A DNA stretch of 64,000 nucleotides, taken from positions 109,501-173,500 of the forward strand of contig CM032124.1 of NCBI GenBank assembly GCA_018894105.1, written 5' to 3'. A program made the position numbers and the translations under genes. Source of the DNA: Jacaranda mimosifolia (taxonomy: Eukaryota > Streptophyta > Magnoliopsida > Lamiales > Bignoniaceae). Each line of letters starts with the position of its first letter. Position 1 is the first letter of the stretch. Below are positions 23,461-35,479 of the stretch, in pieces. A model generated the notes under the pieces. It ran no database searches and was not told where the DNA came from. It saw nothing but the letters and a program-made list of their open reading frames with translations.

Positions 23461-23735
23461 ATCCTTTCGTCGACTTCGGGGTCGACTAAAGAGGTCTCGG
23501 CCGGTGGCCTCGACTTAGATGTCAAATCCTTTCATCGACTTCGGGGTCGACTAAGGTGGTCTCGGCCGGTGGCCTTGACTTAGATGTCAAATCCTTTCGT
23601 CGACTTCGGGATCGACTAAGGTGGTCTCGGCCGGTGGCCTTGACTTAGATGTCGAATCCTTTCATCGACTTAGGGGTCGACTAAGATGGTCTCGACCGGT
23701 GGCCTCGACTTAGATGTCGAATCCTTTCACCTTTT
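23461..23735. repeat. 65-bp tandem repeat between the two convergent units of the Tat element
   Basis: Four full units and part of a fifth start at ATCCTTTC (23461, 23526, 23591, 23656, 23721), each exactly 65 bp apart. Each unit holds the hairpin-prone TCGACTTCGGGGTCGA and the word GTCTCGGCCGGTGGCC. The block lies between the stop of the antisense gene (23013) and the stop of pol (23792). Confidence 0.9.
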
Positions 23736-23791
23736 CAATCATGATGTGCCTTGTTTTTCATAATCAATACAACAGATGTCAATTAAACAGT

Positions 23792-25020
23792 TTACACAAA
23801 GAATTTTTTCAAGTTTACCGCATTCCATGGTCGAGGTAGCTCGCGACCGACAGTGTCCGCTAATCGGTAGGCGTTGTTCTTGCACACTTTGATGACTGCA
23901 TAGGGTCCTTCCCACTTCGGGTCAAGCTTCCCGACTGGCTTCGAAACCTCCACTTTCTTCAGGACTAGATCGCCCACTTTAAAATTCCTCGGACGGACTG
24001 ACTTATTGTAGCGATCCGTCATTTTTGAGCGGTACCTTTGCATCTTGTTGTAGGCTACTTGGCGCTTTTCATCTATGGTAATTAAATCCAGCGTCCTCTC
24101 CGATGTATTCGCTATTAGATTGTAATGAATCACTCTAGCTGTGTGCTGAATCAATTCGGATGGTATCACTGCTTCAGAACCATAGACTAGACTGTAGGGG
24201 CTGTGGCCTGTGGCCGTTCGGGGGGTCGTTCGATAAGCCCAAAGAACGCCTGGGAGATCGTCTGCCCAACTGGCTCCTGTCCCTGCTATCCGGCTCTTAA
24301 TGTGGTCTAGGACTATTTTGTTAGTGACCTCGGTCTGGCCATTGGCTTGCGGATTCCCTACTGAAGTGAAGTGCTGCGTGATGCCTAAAGTTTCGCACCA
24401 TCTTCTGGTGTTTTTGCTCTGGAATTGAGTACCGTTATCGAAAATGAGGATTTTAGATAGCTCGAACCGACACACGATGTTCTTCCATATAAAACTCTTG
24501 ATAGCCGCGTCGGTGATCTTAGGGACGGCTTCGGCTTCCACCTATTTTGTAAAATATTCGACAGCCACTATGATAAAATTTTGCTGGCCAGAGGTTTTGG
24601 GAAGTGACCCTACTATATCGATGCCCCATTGGTCGAACGGCCATGTAATACTAACATTGGTCATTGGTACGGCGGGTTGATGCTGAATATTCGCATGTCC
24701 CTGACATGATGGGCATTTCTTAGCGAAATCCACGGAGTCCTTGAGCAGAGTGGGCCAGAAATATCCGTAACGGGTTATCTTGTGAGCCAAAGACCTTTCA
24801 CCCGAGTGGTTGCCATAAATACCCGCATGCACCTCCTGCAATACTTCGTTCGCCTGGTCGGGATCTAAGCACCTGAGTGGCGGCCCGGCAATCGACCTCC
24901 TGTGCAGCTGCCCATGCTTATCTAGTGCATATTTAGGCGCCAAGCCCTTCAACTTTCGAGCCTGCTTAATGTCATCTGGTAAAGAACATCGACTCAGATA
25001 GAGTTTGATTGGATGTTGCT
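23792..25020 (-). pseudogene. Tat element integrase (broken)
   Basis: C-terminal part of pol, read on the minus strand. A zinc-binding region with two His and two Cys comes first (HAGIYGNHSGE, then CPSC, about 24850-24700). The catalytic core holds three acidic residues: FDQWGIDIVG, LIFDNGTQF, and the Glu of NGQTEVTNK. A C-terminal domain (KVGDLVLKK, PKWEGPYAVIKV) ends at the stop at 23792. A TAG at 24543-24541 replaces the Trp of the usual FTKWVE motif and splits the domain. Upstream, near 25020, a frameshift separates it from RNase H. No chromodomain is present. Confidence 0.88.
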
Positions 25021-26926
25021 AGGATGGGGTTGACTCGTCGAGACATCTGACCTGGCTCCGGTTGGGAGACTAGACGCAGGGCTTATCGGCCACAAGAAAT
25101 GTTATAGTTCTTTCCCGCGTGCCTTTCGCCGAACTGGCTAGCTTGGAGAGTGCATATGCCCGCTCGTTCTCTGATCGAGGGATCTGGCTTAGCGAGAAGT
25201 GGCTAAACATCTGTTTCAAGTATTGTACCTCTACCAAGTACTGCGCAATCTTGTGCTCTTTTGCCTCAAAGTTCCCTTCGAATTACTCAGCTATGAGCTG
25301 AGAGTCCATGAAAGCCGCTAGCCTATTGACCCTACGGTCAGTAGCCATGCGCATTCCTACAATGAGGGCCTCATACTCAGCTTCATTATTCGTAACCGGG
25401 AAATCGAGTTTCACCACGAAGTCATAACCCTCTGCTAACGGGGATTGAAGAGAAACTCCTATCCCTCCCCCCGATGACGTCACAGACCCGTCGACGTGCA
25501 GAGTCCACAAGGGTGTGCTCTCGACACCCGGACACAGTAGGTCGATCCTTTCGAGGATGAAATCTGCCAGGACTTGTGCCTTGATGGCTGCTCGCGGTTG
25601 AAATTGGATGTCGAATTCTCCGAGCTCGATGGCCCATTTAGTGAGTCGACCTGAAGTGTCCAGCTTCGACAATACCTTCAGCGGCTGATTCGTTAACACC
25701 GAGATTGTGTGTGATTGGAAGTAAGGTCGCAGCTTCCTTGCTGATGAGATGAAGGCTAGAGCGAATTTTTCAATCTCCAAATAGTTATATTCTGGCCCCT
25801 GGAGAGCCTTGCTACAATAGTAAATGGGGCAAGGGTTTTCATCTCTTATTGTAATTAACACTGAACTAACGGAGGCTGAAGAGACAGCCAGATATATCTG
25901 TAAGACTTCCCCGAGCTCAGGTTTGGCGAGCAGAGGTGGTGAAGAGAGATATTGCTTGAGGTTGATGAGGGCTTTATCGCACTGTTCATCCCATCTAAAT
26001 CCCAACTTCTTTGTGTTTCTTAGGATTTTGAAGAAAGGTAAGCTCTTATCTGCCAGCCTGGCCACGAATCTACCCAAAGTAATCACTCTGCCAGTGAGGC
26101 GTTGAACTTCCCGCATTGTGCGCGGCGGGGCTATGTCGAGAACTGCTTGAATTTTCTGAGGGTTGGCCTCGATACCTCTCTGGCTGACCATGAAACTGAG
26201 GAATTTACCACCCCGCACGCCGAACGTGCATTTGCCGGGGTTCAGTTTCATACCAAAAGCTCTTAGAATAGAGAATGTGTGATTCAGGTCAGCCAAGTGA
26301 TTTTCTGCTCTACCTGTTTTTACAATCATGTCGTCCACATAAACCTCCATTGAGTTCCTGATCTCATTTTTAAACATGAAGTTAACAAGCCTTTGATAAG
26401 TTGCTCCAGCATTTTTAAGTCCAAACGGCATGACCAAAAAGAAATATACCCCATTGGGAACAACAAAAGATGTTTTTGCCCTACCCTCAGGTGCCATAAA
26501 TATTTGATAATATCCTTGAAATGCATCCATCATGCTAAGTAATTCACATCCAGTAGTGGAGTCAACAAGTAAATCAATACGAGGCAAGGGGTAAGGATCT
26601 TTAGGGCAAGCTTTATTCAAGTCTATGAAATCATTACACATCCTCCACTTTCCCTCACTCTTGGGGACTAAGATAACATTACATAGCCAAGAAGGATATT
26701 GAACTTCAATAACATAGCCAGCTTCTAGGAGTTTGCCTACCTCTTCTTGGATAATTTGTGTCCGCTCGGCATTAAAAACTCTCTTCTTCTAGCGGACTGG
26801 CTTATGGCCAGGGTCCACATTGAGCCTGTGGACAATGATGTCCGGGTCGATGCCCTGTAGGTTGGCCGCTTTCCAAGCGAAGACATTAAGGTTCCTCCGG
26901 AGGAAGTCGACCATGAGGCACTCTAG
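25010..26926 (-). pseudogene. Tat element reverse transcriptase and RNase H (broken)
   Basis: Polymerase palm motifs are clear: CNDFIDLNKACPKD, FQGYYQIFMA, FGLKNAGATYQR and the catalytic YVDDMIVK (about 26310). RNase H follows with LHVDGS, NNEAEYEAL and DSQLIAE (25500-25285). It normally sits in one polyprotein with protease and integrase. Stops interrupt it at 26791-26789 (TAG where a Gln codon is usual) and 25285-25283 (TAA). The longest open piece is 26641-25283. Confidence 0.9.
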
Positions 26927-27751
26927 TCAATCTCCCAAATCAGTGCTGATCTTGGTTGTCTTGTCAGGATTCCCGGGCTCTAGCTCGATTATTTTGAACT
27001 CTCTCGTCGGCTCAACCCTGGTATCTTCGATCTTTCTCTTCTTCGATGAAGGTCCCTCCTCGGGTTTCGCTACAGGGGCGTCCCCCGAGGGCTTCAATTG
27101 TGGCCTCCTTCTCTGCTCACCGAAGTCCACAAAAATTGTGTAACAGCGCCAAGCGTCCTTAATATTGTATAAAATCTGACCAACTTCTCCAGGGGTCGGG
27201 AACTTTATCTTCATGTGGTATGTGGACGCGATGGCTCTGAAGTCATTTAAGGCTGGTCTTCCCAAAATAACATTGTAAGCGAACGGGGCGTCAACCACTA
27301 AATAGCTAATCATCAAGGTTCGGCTGCGATGGCCCTACCCGAAAGTCGTGGAGAGGGAGATGGACCCTAGCGGTATGATCTTCGATCCCCCGAATCCGAC
27401 TAGGGGCGTTCTGACTGGATCAAAGTTCAGCTTGCCCAAGTCCATCCTGTTTAGTGTCGACGAGAATATGATATTAGCTGAGCTACCATTGTCGACCAGG
27501 ACCTTTCTAACTTTGAAGTTGGCGATCTCGAGAGCGACCACCATAGGGCAGTCGATCTTTCGTTCCATGCCTTGGTTTTCGAGGTGGCTGAGGTCTGCGT
27601 CTGAAAAGGATATTGGCTCTGTGCTGCTTGTAAGCTGAAAAACCGTCTCGACCTTAGATGGTTTGGTCGAGTCGAGCTGCCGTTGGGTCTGCTTCCTTGC
27701 GTTTTGGGAGTCTCCTCCCGTGGGCCCCCCAGCGATCATGTCGATGACTCC
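26927..27751 (-). pseudogene. Tat element aspartic protease (broken)
   Basis: The active-site region reads VLVDNGSSANIIF, the D-N-G variant common in Tat elements rather than D-T/S-G. A hydrophobic flap-like stretch and ILGRPALNDF follow. TAG at 27337-27335 splits it into two open pieces (27739-27335 and 27316-26927), and a TGA at 26929-26927 ends the second. It would process the Gag-Pol polyprotein. Confidence 0.82.
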
Positions 27752-29338
27752 TCAGATGGGTGGGTGGGCTTCATGGGCAGGTTTCTTCCCTTTGTCATCT
27801 CTTCGCGGGTTGGCTGACCTTTCTCTATGGGGAGTCCGATCGACCGCGCCCTCCTCTCGTCGATTCCTATCCTCGACAAACTTCTTTAAGTACCTCTGTC
27901 TGATCAACCTCTCAATTTCGTCCTTCAGGTTGAAGCAGTCTTCGGTGTCATGCCCCTTTTGTTTGTGGAAGTGGCAGAACTTCCCGGACTTCCTCATGGC
28001 CTCAGTTTCTGTAATTTTGCGGGGCTTTTTCGACAGGTTGTCATGTTGAATGGAAAAGAGCACTTCTTTCCTCACCATGGAGAGCGGGGTATAGTCGTGG
28101 AAGCGTCTAATCAAGGACCGACGTCCTTCCCTGTTCTGCTTGTCGTCCTTCTCTTTGCCCTTCTTCCTATCAGTTTCGATGCTGTCGTATTTCATCTTGT
28201 TCATCTCTTCTTGGGTCATGTACCTTTCAGTGAGGTCGAGGAGTTCTTCCATCATGCGGGGCTGAGCGCGCACCAAAGCGTTGACGCACTCTTTGTGCCT
28301 CAATCCCAAAAACAGCACATCAATCAAGAACTCAATCCTCGGACTGTCAATTTTCAACACCTCTGTGTTGAATCTGGTGAAAAAATCTCTCAAAGACTCC
28401 CCCTCGGCTTGCTTCACCGTGTGCAAGTGGGTATGTGGCAGCTTCGCCTTTCTTCTGCTGGCAAACTGGTGCAGAAATTTGTCATAAAACTAGTCATACG
28501 AATAGATGGACGCCGACTCTAACTTCACGAACTAATCTAAGGCTACCCCCTGGAGTGTGGTTACCAGCATTTTTGCATGAATATATTCGTTGTGTCCATG
28601 CAGCTGCATCATGTGTTCAAACTGCAGCAAATGTTCACTTGGGTCCATGGACCCGTCGTACCGCGGGAGACCAGTGGGGATCTTGGCGTCCACCGCGATG
28701 CGTTCATTAATGATTTTTTGTATGAAGGGTGAGTCCCGCTCCCTTCTAAATCTTGAGGGCACCTCCGGCTGAAAGGGCCTGTCTGCGTTCCCCCTCGAAA
28801 GCTCCTCCAGGCGTTTATTTAGTTGCTGTACCTAGTGGGATACCTCCTCCCACTCCTGCTGATCCTGTTTTCTTCTACCTCGGGAACGTTCGGTCCTATC
28901 GCGCTGCGGGGCTCGAAGGGGCCGAACGTCATGGTCTACGGAGTCTGCTACCTCTTCTCTCGGTGGAGGGCGGGGTGCCTCCCGGTGAAGACGACTCTGG
29001 CTTGGTTCTTGCCTAGCTAGGTGCCTGGGGGACCCTGGACGCCGTGAGTATTCTGCAGGCGGTGCTTGCTCATGCCCCGCCGGTGGGGGCGTGGCGCTGG
29101 CCACCGGTTCCGGCGGCGCGACTTGCCGGTTCAAGGCGCCGGAAAGCTGGGCTGATATCTGTGCGGAGATCTGCTCACTGATGAGCTGCATCAACTGGGG
29201 CATAGTGAGGGTGACTACGGGCTCAGGCTGTACACTGGGACCCGGAGCAGTCCTTTCTTCGTTCTGGCGGGGCGGGGGGAGGGGGCTAGACCTTCTGTTC
29301 TCTTCCCTCCCGGAAGGGGCTCGCCTAGTGTTCACCAT
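27752..29338 (-). pseudogene. Tat element gag (broken)
   Basis: The ATG at 29338-29336 begins MVNTRRAPSGREENRR, shortly after the primer-binding site. A Pro/Arg-rich N-terminus is followed by the retrotransposon Gag capsid region (TGLPRYDGSMDPSEHLLQFE, FFTRFNTEVLKI), a TPLSMVRKEV segment and a CHFHKQKGHDTEDC zinc knuckle (Cys-His-His-Cys form). In-frame stops occur at 28834-28832, 28534-28532, 28492-28490 and 27754-27752 (TAG, TAG, TAG, TGA). They are otherwise in one frame, so the decay is by point mutation. Confidence 0.9.
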
Positions 29339-29352
29339 TCTTGATAGAGGAT

Positions 29353-29378
29353 TCCATGTTCCCACAGACGGCGCCAAA
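29353..29378 (-). other. Primer-binding site of the Tat element
   Basis: Directly inside the 5' LTR the minus strand reads TTTGGCGCCGTCTGTGGGAA. TGGCGCCGT is complementary to the 3' end of plant tRNA-Asp(GTC) over nine bases, as I recall that tRNA; similarity is weaker beyond. Confidence 0.6.
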
Positions 29379-30126
29379 TGATGAGGGTTCGAATCGTGAC
29401 GCAAGTACTCCGATTTCGATCTATATTGGGCTTAACCCAAAGGTGGATATCTTCCATTGATGATGTGTGAGAATCCTGCAATCAAGGCAAATGTTAGGCT
29501 AGCCGAGTGGCCCTCGGCTTAGGCGCTCCGACGCTCAAGTCAGTATTAGATTCAGCTCCCAATATTAAGTAACAGAGTAAGGTAATTTTTGAGAGTGTAT
29601 GAGTGCATACCTTGTGAGGCCAGATAGAGGGGTTTTTATATTCTTCCCCTTGTAGGAAATGACAGGTAAGCCCTTGGCTTACCCTTGGGGTCTCCAGCCT
29701 CCTCCAAGGGGCAATTAGTCCATTCCCCCATTTGAATTTTGCCAGCTAGATGTCCTTTCATGCTACAGGACAGGACGATATACGGTGTGGCGCTTGCTGC
29801 GTCAGACGGTGAGGGGATGGCATGGCCATTAATGCGGTGGCGTGCTGCCAGTCAACGCATTTAATGCGGTGGCAGAGTACTGTGCAGAATTCGACCCCCT
29901 ATCGGCCTGATCGAGGTCGAAGATGGTCGATATTATCCGAGGGCTCTGAGGCGCCCGCCTGGGCCTGGGGGAGACTAGTCGAACAGGGTCGACGTGGCTC
30001 ATGGGCCTTGGGCCGTTGTCTGAACGTTGGGCCTTTGGGGCCACCGCCTGGTCGAATAGGGTCGACATGGCTCATGGGCCTTGGGCCATTGTCTGAATGT
30101 TGGGCCTTTGGGGCCACCCTATATCA
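29379..30126 (-). repeat. 5' LTR of the Tat element (748 bp, internal duplication)
   Basis: It matches the LTR at 19563-20238 but carries an extra ~72-bp tandem copy: GTCGAACAGGGTCGAC through GGGGCCACC at about 29973-30045 is repeated with a few changes at 30046-30118. Confidence 0.92.
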
Positions 30127-31497
30127 CTACCTATCAAATATTCAATATATATAGTCAAAAATATTAATTTATTTTTATGCTTCAAAAGTCTACTTTTTGA
30201 ATTATTTAATATATGCTAAAACTTATTATATTAAATAACACATTTAAAAAGGTGTAATAGATTAAATTGAGAGATAAAAAATATTCAGAAAAAACACAAT
30301 GTATAGGAGAGAGAAAAATGAGTAAAAATTTAAATTTTGATACTTTTTTAAGAATATGGTTCATTTAGTTGATACATTAAAAGTATATCAAGTAGTTAAT
30401 TTAATAAATACATTATGATAAGATATAATTTTATAAATTTTATAATTATTAATACATGTATACTTTATCTAATGTTGAAATATTTATTTCATGTCAAGCC
30501 ACAACTAAATTATTTGAGATATTCTTTTTGAAAAAAAAATTGATACTAGTTAAATTCCTTTAACATATAGTTATGCTATTTTTTTTAAGAAATTATATTT
30601 ACTTAATATTTATTAATCAATTGTCATTAAGTTTATACTACAGTGGTATTTTTTTATACTATTGCTATGTTATTTTAAGGTGTCACTATACTGTAAAATG
30701 ACGTTAAATTAGTGCTACTAAATAGTTTGTGACATCTATTACAAATGACACTATAAATAAATATTACAAACATTTAAAGGATATAATCAGTGACACTACT
30801 AAATACCTTGCAAATACATTTATGTTGGCATTTTCAATCAAATGTCACTATTTTTGTTTGTCATTTATTAATCCAACGCCACTAAATATTGTATAATAGT
30901 GACTTTCTTCTACAATTATCACCATATTACTCTTGTGTGTCATTAAACTATAAAATACCACTAATTTAGTACCACTAAATATTTTGTGGTATTTTTCCTA
31001 AATAACACCATAAATAAATGAGTGGCATTTTCTCAGAAAAATTGGTGGCACTAACTAAATGCCTTCAAATTATATTTTTGTTGATATTTGTAATCAAATG
31101 CCCCACTATTTTATATCTCATCTAATAATAAAAAATGACACTAAATAAGTTACTATAGTGGCATTTGTTTTACTATCACTATATCACTTTTGTATATCAT
31201 TACACTATAAAATGCCACTTAGTTAGTGCCACTAAATACGTACATTATGACATTTTTTTTTCAAATCACACCATAATTACATATTAGTGGTATTTTTCTA
31301 AGAAAAATTAGTGACAATAATTAAATATCTTTAAAAACACATTTATCTTGGTATTTTCAATCAAATACCACTATCTTGTTTGCCATTTAATAATCAATGC
31401 CACTAAACATTAAATTATAGTGGCATTCTTTTGCAACAATCACTATATTATTTTCTTATGTCATTATATCACAAAATGTTAGTAAGTTAGTGTAGTG

Positions 31498-32959
31498 GCT
31501 TTATAAAATTATATCCCAAATTTCACCAAAAAATCATAATTTGATCGGTATTAATGATGTGATACTACAAATTGTGGTCACATCATTAAATCAGGCATAT
31601 AATGTCATTATTTCAACCTACCATGCCATCAATTCAAGCTAAATTATAAAATCTCAACAAAATTAAATTAAATGCAATAATTTTATGGAACATACAAGAC
31701 TAAAATTGAAGTTAAACAAGTCACAAGGCAAAATCCACAAGTGGATAAGTGTTGCCCCCTAAAAAGTCACATGCAACCAGGCATGTCTAATGGTGCTTGA
31801 TGGTTAATATTCTATGTGTTGGGAGACCACAAGCACAAGCTTGGACCATGTTGTGTGCCGCATGCCAAGGGGCGAATTAAACATACATGACTGATAGACC
31901 ATGACGGATTGGTGTGTGCACAGGACTAGGCCATACCTACACTTGCGCAACATTTGATGAAAGGGTGCATAGACTTACACAAGAATATCATGGGCATGTG
32001 CAATGAACTTAGATGGGCACATACGGGACGGAAACAGGACTTGGGCGTAGCTGAGCAAAGCAGCATTGCGCACACAAGCAACACGCTGGTGCATACACAT
32101 TAACAACAATTAGGATTTGCATGCTGATGTGGGCGCCAATTACCTAAGTGAGTTGGCAAATAGGTTTCAGTAGCAAGTGAACAAGTTAGTGGGGTTGTTA
32201 TAGTCTGACTTATTTGATAACAGCCTAGGACAGTTGACATTGCAGGCTTCACTTTAGATAACCACTAGCACAACCACTCGAACGCTTGGCAGCATTATAG
32301 CATCGTTTTACCACTTGTTGGCTTTCAATAGGCTAGCTTCCTAGCAGTTGGGAATGTCCACTGCATAATTGCTAATTATTGTACTCATTATAAAGGCCAA
32401 AAGACCTCATAGTCAGCATAGATGTGTTAGAATTTTAGGTAGACATTACGTAAACGCAATTGGCATCTTTTGTATTGAATTATTGGATTAATACAAGATT
32501 GGAATGGTTCATGTAAATTATTCTATCCTATTATTATTCTGCTACATGCTTCAATATTTATAATGTTGCCTTACATGATTAAATGTTGCACAACTCGAAC
32601 AGTTGCACTGGTGATAGTGCTTAGACAGGCTGGCTAGGCCCTTAGTAGGACTAGACCGCACAAAGAGTGAACCAAACTTGGTGAAAAACTCAGGCCAAAA
32701 AGTACCCTTACAACAATTGGTGTCAAAGCCCCGTCGCATGCTATTTTGAGGGGAAAATTAATGTGAGTTTTTATCTTTTGAGGGGGAAAAAAAGACGAAT
32801 ATATATGATATTGGGTGTTATGAATAGTGGTAATCGATTTTGATTCTTCATTGATATTTTTTTGTTGCTCTTCTAAAATTTGAGTACATGATTTAAACCT
32901 TTTTGTTCAAGTGCTTTCCTCTTCCTCTTTTCATTTGATGGACATTACCCACCATATTT
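31498..32959. other. AT-rich stretch with a possible LTR remnant
   Basis: No gene seen. Near 32714-32728 the sequence TTGGTGTCAAAGCC resembles a degraded initiator-tRNA primer-binding site (TGGTATCAGAGCC). The DNA before it could be an old LTR, but no partner repeat was found in the window. The orientation does not fit the copia gag remnant next to it. Confidence 0.35.
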
Positions 32960-33600
32960 GCTTTGACCCCAAAGCTTTTCCCAATGCTTTTTTTCTTTGA
33001 AAGCCTATTATCTTTCTTAATCCTCAGCCGCAAGATTAAATCCTCAAGATTTATCTCCAAGTGCCGCTACTTGGAAAGCCTCTCCAAGAGCCATACCCTT
33101 AGTTGCAAGTTCATGAAGAATCATCTAGTATTCATTGACCTAAGACATGACAGTTTTAGAATTCACCTTTACAAATTCTAAAAATTTACCAACAATAAAT
33201 TTCTTTGTGCTGGCTTCTTCAGTCTTATACTTTTTTTCTAGAGATTCCCACAGCTCTTTTATCTTAGCAACCGGGCTATACACATTGTATAGAGAATTCT
33301 TTAACCCATTGAGGATGTAATTATTGCATAGACAATCTGTGTGGTCCTACACATCAATCGCAAGCAAAGGCATTTCTCTCGTAAGAACCTTCCGAAAAGA
33401 TAAAACATCATCTTCTGCTACCACCTATTGAAGTCGTGTCCATTAAACATTTTTGGCTTCTCAGCGTGTCATAATAGAACAGGAATAGGAGCAATAGGAG
33501 GCACAATCGGTATAAGGCGTGCTCCACTACCAACACCACCAATACCTGTATTGGACTTAAAATTTACAACATCTGTTGCTTTAGTGTTTGATGCCATGTT
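32960..33600 (-). pseudogene. Ty1/copia gag remnant
   Basis: On the minus strand a broken frame starts near MASNTKATDVVNF (33597) and continues through NGHDFN, NYILNGLKNSLYNVYSPVAK, LWESLEKKYKTEEASTKKF and LHELATKGMALG. This is the capsid region of copia Gag (UBN2-type). At least three in-frame stops are TAG. Gag assembles virus-like particles in active elements. No protease, integrase or LTR was recognised around it, so it is an isolated fragment. Confidence 0.68.
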
Positions 33601-35470
33601 CCAATTTATTGCTGAAATGAAAATTGGAACAATATAAATTCTTTAATACTACACAGAAAATAATATGGATTTAAAGTAATAGATAGTCAAAGAAAGACAA
33701 CTGAGATGCTCAGATTCTAAAATTAAAATGCTTCAACAAGGAGTAAACTAATAGAAAATGGCAATTCAATATTAAAAGTGAACACTAGACTCTAAGTACA
33801 AAAATGTTTTGCGCATTCCTTGATGAAGGATGTAATGCTTAAATAAAATATACTAAAACTTAATGCAATCACTATATTAATCAGCACAAGCAAGATAACA
33901 TGAATAGAGCTTTAAGTTTGTTAGCAAAATAAAGAATATAATGTTTATGCTTGTGTTAGTGTAACATAAAATAAAGTATATGATCTGATAGAATAATGAC
34001 AATAACTTACAAATTGAAATAACACATAAGAAGCAATGACAACCAACAAATTGAAATTATAAACAAAAATATAATCAAAGCATAAAAATGGTGAATCCTA
34101 CTTGCTGTAATTGAATTAGAATAGGTAAAGGCAAAATTGAGGTTTGTGGAACCATAGCTTCTTTAATGTTTTATTTATCCCTACAAGTGGTTCTCAAAAG
34201 ATTCTATTTGAACAACCTTTAAAGATAAAAAGATTCTTGCACAACCAAAAGCAGCATTCTAATTAGTTGTGACACTAAATATACTAACTTGATATTTTGC
34301 TACTTAAGGACTTAGTCATGTACTATGTATGCAATATATATGTGTGAATGTTTTTGAATGTGTTTCCCGTGCAACCTTAATTAGGCCACTTAATTTTGCA
34401 ATTAAAATTCTTTAATGAATGGCAATTAACTAGGTAACTCAACATACCAAAATTCAAGAGGCACACCACTCAGTCTAAGGCTCATTTATGTAGAGGTGTG
34501 ACTTTTTGACTGAATTAGAATTAAATTTTAACCCAAAAAGAATTAATTTGGTCACACCCAAACTGGCACCACACCGAACAAGCCAAGCCAAGCCAAATAT
34601 GTAGGTCATCTCCCTCCAAACACTTTGGTACCGCCAAGTGGTCCAACCTCTTGTCTTCATCCAAGCTATATAAAACTTACCGATTAAAAATAAAATGCTA
34701 ATGTGGGATAGCTTAGTTCGACACTTGGTTTGTCCATTAAATTACCTTCTCAAGTGGCATACTTTAAGCTTTATTTTCTGATTTAGTCTTTCATTAAATT
34801 TATCATGTAAATACACTATTAACATTTACTTGTCAAGATGAATACATTAAGTAGAGGTTTCTTTGAATTTAAGCTCAGAACCATCTTTTTATTTCACATC
34901 AAGTTGGTGGGTCACATACCAAATTATACACACTCGATAATTGAGAATTCTATGCACGCGTTTAGAGAAAAACAACTTGAAATTTTGTTGCCTACCGGAA
35001 AGAACCGTAGCTCTATTTTTGTGTAGCATCATCTTACAACCTTCTGTGGAAACTCTAAACAGAACCTTGATAATGCAGATGAGACCCAAAGCTCGAGAAT
35101 TTAACAACCAACTGGCCCAAGGTCAAAGAATATGGAAAGCCACTAGAAGTGCAACTAGCACCAGAGAAAACATTCGTGCAATAGACACCACCTTCCAAAA
35201 ATCCAATTCTGCAGATGACCCAAGAGGTATTGAAGACCTTGTTGAAGAATGCCATGGCTTAAGCTGTTGCCAAAGTAATCACCCAATAAGTAGAGAAATG
35301 CTACCTTCATGAGCAGCAAGTGTCCTCTCGCTGGAGCCGGGAGCTATGTCTTCTTTGGAAAGAACCGAGTAGACCAAAGCTATTGGCTAGTGCTTTTTCC
35401 AAAATTTCTCCATCAATTGTAGTTACCTAAAGACAGCAACATACCTATTTACCATCATGAGAAACATGGA
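33601..35470. other. AT-rich stretch, no gene seen
   Basis: Probably the decayed 5' part of the copia fragment plus unrelated DNA. An open frame at 34941-35312 (plus) shows no motif I recognise and no splice or promoter context, so it is not called a gene. The segment next to 35470 may belong to the gag remnant that follows. Confidence 0.4.
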
Positions 35471-35479
35471 TAGTCTTTG

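Larger units (their letters stand above)
19563..30126 (-). mobile_element. Tat-lineage Ty3/gypsy LTR retrotransposon, full length but decayed
   Basis: Two LTRs (19563-20238 and 29379-30126) bound a 10,564-bp element flanked by the 5-bp target duplication CTACC (19558-19562 and 30127-30131). Read on the minus strand it runs 5' LTR, primer-binding site, gag, protease, reverse transcriptase-RNase H, integrase, a 65-bp tandem repeat, an antisense gene, polypurine tract and 3' LTR. No chromodomain follows the integrase. The YVDD polymerase box, the VDNGSS protease motif and an extra antisense gene near the 3' LTR are Tat features. By eye the LTRs differ at about 25-30 of ~676 aligned positions. 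Multiple nonsense codons and one frameshift make gag-pol inactive. Confidence 0.93.
18913..31497. mobile_element. CACTA-like DNA transposon interrupted by a Tat retrotransposon
   Basis: The left terminus CACTACAAGAAAAAT at 18913 is the classic end of plant CACTA (En/Spm) elements. It is followed by subterminal repeats of about 50-60 bp containing AAATGACATGCTAA and GCCACAAAA words (18940-19440). Mirror-image subterminal words (TAGTGGCATTTT, ATGCCACTAAAT) recur at 30600-31480, beyond the nested retrotransposon. The right end is unclear: the best candidate is GTAGTG at 31492-31497, but no 3-bp target duplication matches. Only about 2 kb of element DNA remains and none is coding, so it was non-autonomous. 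Confidence 0.5.

Noticed and set aside
23461..23735. CRISPR-like regular repeats
   Set aside because: The 65-bp units are contiguous with no spacers and belong to a plant retrotransposon; no CRISPR array exists here.
27348..28772. Long plus-strand open frames within the Tat gag and protease region
   Set aside because: They are antisense shadows of gag-pol: no splice structure, promoter or recognisable domain, unlike the genuine antisense gene at 20618-23013.
32714..32728. Primer-binding-site-like TTGGTGTCAAAGCC as proof of a complete LTR element
   Set aside because: No paired LTRs and no coding in the matching orientation were found; kept only as a possible remnant.
34941..35312. 123-codon plus-strand frame
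   Set aside because: No recognisable motif, no promoter or intron context, and located in decayed element DNA; it could be a worn part of the neighbouring gag remnant.
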